Positions 11,707 to 24,800 of a DNA stretch of 64,000 nucleotides are shown piece by piece. Made by a program: the position numbers and the translations under genes. The notes below the pieces were generated by a model. That model saw only the letters and a list, made by a program, of their open reading frames with translations, was not told where the DNA came from and did not search any database. The stretch's first letter is position 1; every line of letters starts with the position of its first letter. The stretch is taken from the NCBI RefSeq assembly GCF_902459465.1, contig NC_047067.1, positions 17,421,680-17,485,679 on the forward strand, written 5' to 3'. This DNA comes from Asterias rubens (Eukaryota; Echinodermata; Asteroidea; Forcipulatida; Asteriidae).

Positions 11707-14700
11707 ATGGTGATACAACTTCGTGTTTTAACTTTAAATTGCTGGTAAGTTTATTCCAAATTTATATGCTGTTTACTCACGGTCTGTATTTTCGTTAGGC
11801 TTTATCATGCTGAGAATAAAGTTTCCTGTCGAAGGTTATGCTCAAACATTTAGTAGAGTAGACCATGGACTCTGGAGGTGTAGACCCAGTTACTGGGGCG
11901 CTGTACTCCTTTTTTTCGAAATTTTGACATGTTTATATAATGTCAAAATTTCGAAAAAAAGGAGTACAGCGCCCCAGTTACTGGGTCAGCGGAGGAGAGT
12001 CCAAACTGGGCAAATGCAAGGCCTGCAAACTTCTAGAAACTATTTTAAGGCTCCGGGGGAGCCTTATTTATAGTTTCTAGAAGTACGCAGTCGCAGGGCC
12101 CCCAACCAAGGGAACCTTAAAATGTGCACCACTCCAGAGATGCCAAGTTCAGGGGCCAGCTATGCGTGAGATTTTACAACCCCCCCCCCTTTGTGAAGTA
12201 GTGCACTTCCCATTTTTTCCCCCCGTTGCTCATTATTTGTTTGTCCCATCCATTCCCATAATGGTTCTTTACCAGTCCCGTTTATATCCCATTCACCATT
12301 TATTTTTCGTACAAGCAAATGCAATCATACAGAAAACAAAAACTTAAAAAAAAGTACTACCACATGGAGTTGAGGCGGCAGGTAAAAAGCAGAGCTTGTC
12401 GAGTACGGACCCCCTATCTAACAAAGAAAGCAATGTAAGCAATTCTATCGGGTGGTTAAATCTTAAGAAAATGTTGCGGCAAAAATTAGTTTAGGGCGAC
12501 TTGCACACTTCTTGATATAAAAAAGCTCAAGTAAGCGGGGTTGCTCAGAAACGATTTCAACAACCTCCACTATGGGAGTTTTGTGCACAGAGCTGTCGGA
12601 GAGAAAAACAAAATGTACAATGGGTAATTTCGATCCCAGTATCATCAATCTTCAAAATGTTACCACCACAGGATTGCCATGTTCAAGGGCTTTCCTCTCG
12701 TACAAAACTTAATGCTCTGACTATTTCTAAGGCGGGGCTAGATTCGACGGAGTGAGCAGGCACCCATTAGAAATTGACGTACACTGTGCGTGTATACTAT
12801 GTAAATTACAAGAAGAACAAACGTAAAATGATTTTTTCCCTAATACAGTGAGAAATGAATTTAAATGAAATAGATTTAAACAAAATACCTAACAGTACAT
12901 GTAATAGAATAAAAGGTGTGTTATAAGAATAGTACTAGGGAAACATGGGCCCCACAGTGCTGAAAAAACCTTGTCATCCATTAGAGGCGTTTTGTCGTCA
13001 CTCAGGTTGGGGAGCAAGGAAACTTGTAAAAACACACGGAAATCCCAGAGCTGCCAGGACACATCATGTTATGCATCAACAAATCTTTATATTATATTAT
13101 ATGGATATTCTTTTGAATATTTTATTTGTGCATCTAGATTCATGGTTGGTTGAATATAAGTGGGTGGTTGTTGCAAACTTTGATCCTTTTGATCATCATC
13201 AGGGCATGTAACTTCAAGGGCTGATGGTTGCACGTTTGGTATTGTCACTATTAAATTGGGTTCCATTGTGTGCTGTCTGTTACCTTTCATACTCCCCACT
13301 ACGGACCGACAAAATTATCTTTGGATAACGACATCCTAACTGCAAATAATTCGACAAACCGAGATAATTATGTAGGGCCTTCTTAATTACACTTGGCACC
13401 ATTTTTTATTTTCTTAGATACAAAATTCATAGTCAGTTGACCATGGCATTTCAATCCATGAAGAAATTTTGCTTGCACTCATAAGTGGGCTTTGTGTCAA
13501 ACAGCAGTGCGCAGTGACAGGGTGGATGAAGATTCTACGCCCTGCAGCATATCATTCCAAGCTGCTGGACACAATCTTCCAGAGAAACACTTTCCCTTAG
13601 TATTTTCTATCCTCACTTCTGTAGACAATTTTTACCCCACTAAAATTGCTCTAGCAAACAAAATTTGTTGACTAATGTTTCAATAAGTAGGATTTGAAAC
13701 TTTTCATGGTGGAAATACGATATAGAAAGGTTTGCGGTAACACCATGTAATGACTATCTCTAATGAGTTGGGGTGGTTCTGAAAAGAACCATTGGTTTCA
13801 ACTCGATGTTTCGATCAGTGTACTCTGATCGTCTTCTGGAGACTGCTTTCTCCAGAAGACGATCACAGCATACTGATCGAAACGCCGATTGAAACCAACG
13901 GTTCTTTTTAGAACCACCCCAACTCATTAGAGATAATCATTACATGGTGTTAACGCAAACCTTTCTACATCGTTTCAAAGATACTTTCAAAGTTTGAAGG
14001 CCTACTTACAAAATGTTTTGTTTTTTTACACGGTAGAAAATGCCTTGGTGCCCTACGCCTTCAAGAATGAAGCATCAGGCATGCATTGACTAACACTTGA
14101 CTAAAATCAGTGGGGAATTAGAAGTAGGCGTACGAGCCAAGACATTGGATTCTTTTTATTAAAATCTGACGAAATGATTTCCTATTGATTTATACACACA
14201 GGGGACTCAAGTACGTCAGTAAACATCGAGAGGAGCGGATAAGATGCATCGGAGAAGAGCTCGCTAGAGGGCGCTATGATGTTGTTACTCTACAAGAGGT
14301 ACATTCAGTTTGCCAAAGGGGGGAGGGGGGGGGGACACGGTGGTGTCAGTATTTGAATGTAATTATAATTATAATACTGTATGTAAAAATATTTCACAAT
14401 GTATGAACGTTGAGGGTCCATCGAGTTAGTCCTAATAACTTATGGAAACAACTAAATGGCCATTGCCTAGGTGCCCCTAAAATGGCTCAAAAAGAAATTT
14501 AAATCATTCTCATAGAGGTGCCCTTGGTATTAACATGCCCTGACGAGAATGGAATATCAGGCTTGAATCTCTGTAGACGTGTACACTATATTTTCCGGTT
14601 TCCACAAGAACACAAGTTTGGGTTTGGAACAAACATTATAACCAGCTGACTACATGTGTGTAAAAAAAAGAATGTTAGGTGATAATAAACTTAATGAAGT

Positions 14701-15809
14701 CAATTAGTACAATTTGTAAAATTTTAGTGTTTCTTTTTTATGCCATACAATTTCATTAGGTCTGGGTTGAGAAAGATTATGAATCAATCTGTGACAAGGT
14801 GAAGAATGTCCTGCCACATCATCATTATTTCCACAGGTAAATTATATATTTGTTTTTTCATAGAGGCATCTTATTCGTAAGTCAGCTATTATGATGTTTG
14901 TGAGCGCCATCTTGGCTTGTAGACCCTGTTGATCTTAACAGTTTCAAATAGACCCCTTGGGTCACCATGGTTGAGGTCAAACAATGCACAACTCTTGGCC
15001 AATGATGATAGGTCTTCCTTTGACCTCAGTTAAGCCGGCCTCAGGTCGACCTTGCGTCAACAAAAAATAGTCGGCAACTGACTTTTCAGGATCACATTGC
15101 GCCTGAGCTAAGACTATGGGGAACTTTTCCGTCGGCGATTATTTACGACCTGATCGTAACTGCGATGATTTTAAGACAATCTGAAACAATTGCCGCTCGA
15201 AAAAAATTAACAGTCTCAAGAGTTGAACAGTTTCAACTTGTACGACATGATCCCGACATTCAGGAACCAATCGCAGGTGCACGATTTCTCAGTTTCATGC
15301 TCCTTCGCTTCGCTCATCCGCATGAAAAACAGTTTCATTCTAAGAACAGCCTCAATGATTACACTATACGACAAAATGATTCAATTTCTGAATTATTTTA
15401 ATGACAACTTTGGATAAGGGCCAGGATTCAGATGCCCTTTGAGATAAGGGCCAGGATTCAGATGCCGATTACCCTGGAGTAATTCATAACAATAATATTA
15501 TTTCTTTAAAAACATTCAGATTAAATTATAAGCAAAATACTGTTTTGACAACTCATTAAATATGAAACTAATAATCCATAATTTTTCATGATACATTTCA
15601 ATTGAAAATCTATTTGAAAAGAAATTACATAATTCAATATCACCAATAATTCCACCGAGGAATTTTAGCCCTTACGGCTCTTCGGATTATCTGTCCGGCC
15701 AAAAAACTCATTAATAACAAAGAATTCACCTCTCTCAAGTTCCAATCATGAAACTTTGGCCCTTGAGGCTCTACTGAACTTTGTCCTCAGTCCATTTCTC
15801 TTCACCGAA

Positions 15810-15858
<49 letters not shown>

Positions 15859-18800
15859 ACCAATCAATTCTAACTCCTTTACTTTTCGCACAGAGACCTC
15901 GATAAGGCCAAGCGAGTTTCTATATCCCGCTTAATGTACCTGTTTTTGGCTTGTTGGGTTTTCCACCTACCATGCTGCATGATTAACTCTTCCGATATAC
16001 CCTTATTGGCCAAATGAGTAGCGCCTCCAGAACGCATGCTATGTAAACCAAAAGACTGCGGACGCTCTATGCCAATTTGTTTCATTGCATCTAAAAAGAT
16101 TTCCCTGCATCTGGTATAACTAAGAGGTTTGTGCTTTACCGGTTTGTAAGATTTTGTGCTCGAATGAAATGATAAGGCTGTAAATACATACACATCTTCG
16201 CCACATTGTATATCACATTGATGCATATATCTACGTAACATTGTTACTGGACAGTAAGTATTCTGTGTGCACGACAAAAAAGTAGTGTTGCCATCTCTAA
16301 AAATGTCCGTTTTAGAACGGGGAATAAAAATTCTCAACCCGGCTTGATTTTCTAATTCAGTGATGTGGCATGCTTTTAGTTGTGCCATCTCATCGTGTCT
16401 GAACAGAAGAGAAAACATTAACGTCACATAACAAGCCGTCCTTAATTGTATGAGACTACTTTCTTGATTAGCGAATTTATCAGCTATAGATCTCACATGA
16501 TCAATTGTTAAAGGTTCCTTCTGCTCTGGGGGTTTATGCAGTGATTTTCTTTGGCTGATTACAATCTGTTTCAGTAGTGGAGAGTCTACTGGGTTTGACT
16601 CGATATTCAGGAGAGAATGAAGCCATTTAATTGCAGCGGAAATCGTAATTATTGAACTTTCAGATTGCGACAAATTACTCTTATCGATGATAAAAGCAGC
16701 AACAACAGTGTCTTGAACTGGGAATCGGAGAGGAATTTTATGAGCAACCAACCAAGCGAAAAAATCTCTGCATTTATAAAGATAACTGTTTAGAGTACTC
16801 TCTGCTTTGGCTAACAAAATATCCTGAAAAATTTGTTCCTTGAATGCGTCTATACTGTTGGGAAAGCTTGACCAAAAATCTTGACTGCGAATGACCTATA
16901 CAGCAATTAAGAGAAAATTAATTAAGAATAAATAATCAACTCATGTAACTTAATCAAATCTCAGTACAATCAATATATATGGCACATACTGGACTAGTAA
17001 ACGTATCTGAGCCCAAATAAGAATTCTTGTTATTCCCCAACTCTAAGATGTCTGAACCTTCAAGAGTTATCATTCCCGTAATCCATGTTCTGTAACAAGA
17101 CCATAACAAAGGCCAAAAGGGGGAGGAGGGCCACCAGGGGAAAACAAGGGCTCCTCTGCCTTTACATAAGTACAAATGTCTTAGAACACTAGGGATCAAA
17201 AGTACAGGGGGCACTAACAAACAATTCTCTTTTGACCAATCCTGTGCTAAGGCATCTACGCCGGCTGTATTTGGATTCCAAAATCTGGAAAAGAAGCGGG
17301 ACACTTTAGCATTATAATAACTTGCAAAACAGTCAACTGAGAAAGGACCCCATGTATCATTGATTATGCTGAAGAATTTGTCTGAAATCATCCAATCATC
17401 TAAATCGATCAATCTACTGACAAAGTCTGCTTTGTCATTCATGGTTCTTGGTATCCATTCTACTTCTAGACGCACATTGTTATTAATACAAATATTGAAA
17501 ATATCAATTGCCAAACTATGTAAATCCACCTTCATGCTTCCTACTTCCACTATACGAGCTGCTGACTGACTATCTGTGAAGATTTTGAGTTGTGAATTGG
17601 ATACTATTGGCAGGAATGATGAAATTGCAAATAATATTGTATCCAATTCTCGCCAAGTGGAACTTCTTTTTGCCTCAACTTCAGTCCAATTTTTGTGAGC
17701 TGTATGGATATCATTACATAATATAGCACCAGATCCCACTGCACTTGCATCCCCACATACTATCTTGTTCACTCTGGTGGAAACAAATAGATAACGCACA
17801 TTTCTTTTTGAAGCATTACTCTTCCAAAATTCAATTTCTGACAAGCACAAATTATCAAGTTTGATAATATCGTCTTCATGATGAGCCTGTGATATTTTCA
17901 CTTGGCAGTTCCTAGTGGATAGTCTAGTTAAATTACCAACAACAGGGCCCAGAGATATGATCTGGCCTACAAAAGAATGTAGCTTGCGAATTGTGACAAC
18001 GTCTGCAGAAGTCAACTCATTGATAGTGCGCAGAATTTTATCAACGCGCCTCTGGGAAACTCGCAAAGTGCCCTCTACGGAGTCCCAATGCATGCCAAGC
18101 CAAACAATTTGGTTAACAGGATTCCAGCAAGATTTGTCCATGTTATAAACTAAACCAGATCTTATCAAATCAACTTTTACATGTTGGGAGATTTTACTTG
18201 CAATGTGAAAATCATTTGTGTTATTATCACATGAAGCAGGTACCACCACAAAACCATCATCTAAGTACAGGGCAATGAGAATGCCACACGATCTCCAGTG
18301 GGTCACGAGTGGTTTCATCATCTTGGTGAATAATAATGGTGCGGAAGACAACCCAAATGGAAGAACAGTAAACTCAAAATATCTGCGAACATTGTTTATG
18401 ATCCAAGAAAAACCCAAGTATTTCTGATAGTCGGAAGAGATATCAATGTGGTGATACCCTGATTTCAAATCAAATGAAAACAAGTAAGCATTCTTTGAAA
18501 GAAATTGAAGACCTACTTTCCAGTCATCTAATTTAAAATGCATCTTTGGGACATACTCATTTACGTTAATCAAATCCAAAATCAACCTTCTTTTACCAGA
18601 TGCCTGATATGCAACAGAAAGGGGATTGACAACAAATGAAGGGTTTAATTTTTCTTCTATTCTACCAGAGCTTAATAACTCTGAAATTGTCTCCGTCACA
18701 AAGGAATCTTCCTTAATTGCCGACTTGTTATTTTTGAAAAACATGGATGGTGGTGATGTAATGAAAGGAATGCGGTAACCCTCATTGATAACAGACAAAA

Positions 18801-21800
18801 CCATGGATGATGCCCCTATATGAAACCAAAATTGTGAGTGAGCTCGTAACCTGCCTTTCACATTGACTTTATCAGAAATTAAATTCTTAATACTGCTATC
18901 CTGATAATCACATCGTACCTCCAACACGTCAGCAAACTTATGTGACAGGCTTGCCACCTTAAGAGACGCTTGAGCCTGACGTTGATGGCGCTGCAATTGA
19001 CTCTGCGGGCTTGAATGAGCCTGTGGGCGTGGTTCCCGCAATTGCTGGTAGGAAGTTGTACCCTGTTCGATGAAAGGCGGGAGCTTGCCATGGAACCGAC
19101 ACACCTCTGGAGTGGAAAGTGTTGTATCCAAGGGGAAGAGCCGTCTGAGCTCGGGATCGGACTCGGTGTGACAGTGGGGGGCCTGTTGCGTAGGGACACT
19201 CCCGGGCCCAGTGGCCAGGCATTCTGCAGCTGAAACACACATCATTTGGCATGCCTAAAATGTATAATGAGAAAAAATACAAACAGCGAGAAAAACTGGA
19301 ACTTCATATAAGGAAAACACGAACAATATGGGTAACCAGCAGTGAACGACCTGAAAGAACTCACTGGTCACTACCGTAGCTTTATATATCCGAATGCTTT
19401 AATGCTTCGGTGAGTTTACATCAATTCTAGGCGTGGCTCCCTTGAACCATGACCAACACTTTGCATTGAACGGGGGGCACACTCCCATCATTGATGCTAT
19501 CCCAACGAATGAAACTAAATTTTCATGCTCCTTCGCTTCGCTCATCCGCATGAAAAACAGTTTCATTCTAAGAACAGCCTCAATGATTACACTATACGAC
19601 AAAATGATTCAATTTCTGAATTATTTTAATGACAACTTTGGATAAGGGCCAGGATTCAGATGCCCTTTGAAACAACCAAAGACAAAAGGGGGAATTTAAC
19701 GTTTTACCTCGAAAAAGACTACGGTCACCAAAATTCTTGAAAACCACCCCATCTTGCTGTCGTCTATCCGAAGTCTTTTGTTTCTTTCTTCCTTCCAATT
19801 CTTTGAGAGCAGCGTCCTCAGCTATCTGCACCTTCTTCTGATCTTCGGAAGACTGGTCTCTCTTGCCGCCCTTCTCTAACTGTTGAATGGTGATCCAACC
19901 TGCTCTACTGCTATCAGCGATCTTGATCTTTTGCTTTCTATCCGCTAAAAGGTCCTCAGCCTCGTGAATAGCTTCGACGACCTTGTCTGTATCACCCTTC
20001 TGCAAAAAGGCGACTTTTATTTTATCTAGAATAATCTCTAGCTGTCCACAAAACAGCAATTGGGCAGAATTACCGGGCTTGGTCAACTCCTTCGCTTCCA
20101 ATTTTATTTTGAGTTCCTTCACCGCTGTTTCATCTGTGATAGTGGAGTTAGCCAACTTGTCGAATTTCTTGTCGAAATAACTCTGAAACTTTTCAAACAA
20201 AAGCTCAGTGCTTAAAGCAGAACCGTGCTCCTCTGCATTAGCCATAACACTATCAGAACTTCATATAAGGAAAACACGAACAATATGGGTAACCAGCAGT
20301 GAACGACCTGAAAGAACTCACTGGTCACTACCGTAGCTTTATATATCCGAATGCTTTAATGCTTCGGTGAGTTTACATCAATTCTAGGCGTGGCTCCCTT
20401 GAACCATGACCAACACTTTGCATTGAACGGGGGGCACACTCCCATCATTGATGCTATCCCAACGAATGAAACTAAATTTGTTGTGACCTGAGCATATTTT
20501 GTCTGTGCATTGTCGACGGTTAGTTGCGGGCGCAAGAAAATCGTAGGTCTACCTGAGGCCGGCTTAAGAGTACTGTAAGGATTTGTGACATCATACATGT
20601 CACAAATGTAAGGGTTTTGTATTTTTTGGAACATTCGATTGTTTATTTCACCTCCATGGTAACCTTGTTGTCAGTGGGGTACGATCTTGCTGTACCATTA
20701 CTTAACAGAATACCTTGCTCAATCATAGCTCCTTGGTGGATTTTGAAATTTCAAAATATATTGGCTGATTGGGTATTTTATTAGTGCTGGGGTATGATCC
20801 GTAATGCAGTTTAGGGTCAGTTTAGGATGACGTTATAAATCATATTTGAAGTGATTTTGGCACATGCATTCTAAGCCCCTTACATTCAAGCACCCTACCA
20901 AGCATTTGAATGTTTTTAACAAGCTTGCGCGCAGAGCAGTCACTTTAAACCAATCCGCATTGTTTTTTTCACCACATCTCTTCCAGATTGATCGGGAGAG
21001 CTGCCTCCCTGGATCCTGGTTTAAATCCTACCAGGGGTAGAACTAAACTAAAAGTCTTAGGTTTAGACTCTACATTGGTCCTTGAGTCTTGTGGGTTTTT
21101 AGACCGTCTCGCATTACTGATATTTCCTCCCACATCTGCAAAACATTGTAATAATAACTAGACATTAGGTGTGTGTGAACAAACACAAAGCTGTTCCGTG
21201 TTCTTTTGCTTTGATTATGTGTTAACATTACCAAGGAGTCTATAACTGAATGTTTGAAAAATACTGTACAGTGTCTTGAGTTACGGTGCCACTTCATGGG
21301 GTCACGGTAACCTAAGGCTAATCTCTAACGCCCAAGGAGTCTGTAACTGAAAAAAAGTTAGAAAATCGGTTGTGTAGTTCTTGAGATATGGTGCCACTTC
21401 TGGTTGACCCGGAAGTAGAGGTCAACTTGGGGTCATGGATTTTCAAAGTTTATTTTTTATGCCTTAGGAGGATAAAACTGAACAAACAGGATTGAAAATC
21501 GGTTGTATAGTACTTGGCGTATGGTCCCACTTCCGGTTCACCCGGACGTAGAGGCCAACATGGGGTCACGAGTTTTCACAGTCAATATTAATGTCAAGGA
21601 GTCTGTAAGTGAAAACAAATTGAAAATCGGTTGAGTAGTTCTTGAGATATGGTCCCACTTCCGGTTGACCCGGAAGTAGAGGTCAAATTGAGGTCACGGT
21701 TTTTCCAAATTTTTCTCCTATCCCCAAGGAGTCTTATAACTACAAACAGTCGACATTCTTAAAGAAGAATGTCGTCTTCCTGTGATAATTTATCTCGGAA

Positions 21801-24800
21801 TGTCGACATCCTAAAAGTAGGATGTCGTCTTCCTGTGATAATTTATCTCGGGAAGTTGACATCCCGAAAGTAGGATTTCTTTTGTTGAAAGGATTTTTCT
21901 TGTATACGTTTTGTTAACTAGTATTACATTTCCAACAATATTTATAATATTCATGGTCATAAACTACGTTAAACTAAAATAATGGACGAAACAAAATGTC
22001 CCACTCCATAAGGTTTGGAACATAATGGTCCCGCAAGTTCAAATACGCGCGAGACTTGCTTAGTCTACACAGAAGGTAATAAATCATTTATTACAAGCAA
22101 ATGCAATCGTACAATAATAGAAAACAAAAACTAAAAATCAATGCAAAACACATGTAGGGGATGGAGGGGCCCATAAAAAGCAAACCTTAACGAGTACGGA
22201 CCCCCCCCCCTTTTTTTCTAACGAAGAAAGCAATGTAAGCAATTCTATTTAGTGGGTGTAATCTTATGTAGCGGCAAAACATTTCAAATTTACAGGAAGA
22301 ACAAACACAAAAACAGTTAGCGTAAAATAAAACTTAACCATATATTTAAATGAAACAGAAAAACAAAATACCAAAAATAAATACTAGATAAATTGGGCCC
22401 CACAACTCTTGCTGGGAAAAAAACCATGTCGAAATATACCATTGTTATCCATTAGAGACGTTTTGTAGTCACTTTGGTTGGGGAGCGAGGAATCTAGCAA
22501 AAACACACGAAAATCCAATGGCTGGGACATCAGTTTATACACCAGACAAATCTATTATATGGATATTCTTTTGAATATTTTATTTTGTGCATATGGTCCG
22601 TGATTCATGGTCCGTTAAATATAAGTGGGCGGTTGTATCGACAACAGACTTTTATCCTTTTGATCACCATCAGCCCCATGTATAATAAACTTCAACGGCT
22701 GACGATTGCACTTTTGGTATTGTCAATGTTAAACTCCGGTTCCATTGTGTGCTGTATGTTACCCTCCACGCATAGATTTTCATGTGAATAGTAGCTGTGT
22801 ATGATTCATGGTTCGCTGAATAATGTGGCGATAACAAACTTTTATCCTTTTGATCACCATCAGCCCCATGTATAATAAACTTCAACGGCTGACGATTGCA
22901 CTTTTGGTATTGTCATTGTTAAACTCCGGTTCCATTGTGTGCTGTCTGTTACCCTCCACACATAGATTTTCTTGTGAATAGTAGCTGTGTATGATTCATG
23001 GTTCGCTGAATAACGTGGCAATAACAAACTTTTATCATTTTGAACTGAATGCTTGATTTATTATCTAGAGGTAAATGCTTGAGGCCAGTAAGAGTATTGT
23101 GCACGTACACCATGTAGTTTTTGTTGGAAACCGTTCGCTAACAGCCATTTATGTTACCCTGTGAAATAAAATCAGAAAATTTATAAGTTTGCTTGTTGCA
23201 TAAAATTAAATTGAAGATGATGCCTGAATTGATTTTTACGATCAGACTTGGACTCTAGACTGACGTGTTGGACTCCTTGAACACTCCAAGTGGTTCAATA
23301 GGTAGTGCAATTCCAATACTTATGCTGATGTTCTCATGATGTCAGCATCAACAGGAAGTTCCAACAACTTTGTCCCCTTGTACAATTAAATATGCAAATA
23401 TGGGTCACGTGGTTAATTAATTACGATTTAAAAAAAAAATTTGGGTCGGTGGTTTGATGTTTGATCTAGTACAAGTTGATTTCACAGAACCATTTTTCGC
23501 TTACTGTGTTTTTAAACATCATCGTGTCATGCATGCACACAGGTTATGTTGGGCTAACATTTGAGAAAAAGAAAAGGCAACACTATCGATATAAAGATAA
23601 GAATCAAACTTAAATATTACAAAAAGAAATATATTTTTAGTTTTGGGGATACAAAAATATTGATTTCGGACGGAGATTCGAACTCGCAATTCTCAGATGT
23701 GTAGTCGCGACTGATGACCACTAGGCTAGAAGGGCACGATGTAAAAATGGTGGGTTTTTACATGTGTGCATCAACAGAGGGGATTATGATCCGGCGAAAT
23801 AGTTCTCGTTTCATGATTTTGCGACCATTGTCACTAAATATGAACTGCTAACGCCTATAACTATTAAGTAGGGTTGAAATGTAGTATTAGATGCCTTAAG
23901 GGGGTTTTTAATGACGACGTCGATGTCGTCAAAAACCCTAATTTAAAATAAAAATCTAATTACGCACGTTCGTTTTAACGAAACCCATGCACAGTAATTG
24001 GTCCAGAACGCGGTTAGAAAAACAAGGACAAATTTAACGCACGTTCTAACGAAAATCCCAACCCTCCATACTTTGTACGTGTACAGAGTAATGTGTCCAG
24101 AACGCGGGTAGAAAACCAAATAGTATAGACTCCTCTCAAGAAGTCAACAACTCATTGAGGTACATACTGTGTTGTATTACCAAAGAGAATGTTTCACAAT
24201 AACATGAAAGTGACTGCATCAAGTTTACAAATTAAAAATTCAAATGAAGACCACGTGGTTAATTAATTAAGAATTTTAACACTTTTTTGTTAGAATAAAG
24301 CTTATGTTCTAAGCTTCAATTTGATATATGATTTAACTCTTTTATCCTCATACTTTAGGAGACGGGGCCTGAACAAAAACGCTGTACAAACGCTATGGGG
24401 TTTTAGGCGGAAACAAAGAATAATAATAATAATAAAAATAATAAAAATCTCGACGAAAACAACACCTGTTCCGACGGTAGGTCGGAACAGCTAATAATAA
24501 TAGAAAAAATGTATACAGCACCATAGGTCTATCCATTGAAAACAATGCCCCATGGTGCTAATACAGAGAAACATTTAAAATATAGATAAACAGAAAAAAC
24601 AACAAGGTATACAAATAAGTTCAAAATCGGCAAAAAATTCAAGCGAACAATGACGAGCATATTTAGCAATTATAGAAATAAACAACATACAATGGAAAAT
24701 ATACAATACAAGTATGCAAAATATTAAAATGCAAAATGCAATTAGGGATTGTAAAAACAGACATGACAGACCAGCTGTGACCACAATAAAATTGTAAAAA

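Larger units (their letters stand above)
15293..20479 (-). mobile_element. PAT-like tyrosine-recombinase retrotransposon (DIRS order)
   Basis: Read on the minus strand the order is A1 (20479-20256), gag, B1A2 (19670-19299), RT-RNase H, tyrosine recombinase, B2 (15442-15293). A1 and A2 (224 bp) show no mismatch by eye, nor do B1 and B2 (150 bp). This is the split-direct-repeat layout of PAT-type elements, in which the circle junction B2-A1 regenerates B1A2. A TTT is shared at both outer ends and at the internal B1/A2 joint, as expected for a recombinase crossover core. There is no long LTR and no aspartic protease or DDE integrase. The reading frames are open throughout, so it could be autonomous and young. 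The pol frames carry two predicted introns. It lies in SMPD2 intron 3, antisense to the gene. Confidence 0.93.
15030..20567. mobile_element. TTAA-flanked MITE split by the PAT-like element
   Basis: The left end reads TTAAGCCGGCCTCAGGTCGACC and the right end is its near-complement, ending ACCTGAGGCCGGCTTAA. Removing the inner retrotransposon leaves an element of about 350 bp with TTAA at both ends, typical of a piggyBac-type target duplication. It is the older of the two insertions, since the PAT-like element lies inside it. Confidence 0.8.

Noticed and set aside
19015-19245. N-terminal part of the long RT frame before about codon 100 as an independent domain
   Set aside because: It overlaps the zinc-knuckle exon in another frame and resembles nothing; only the zinc-knuckle frame has a recognisable motif.
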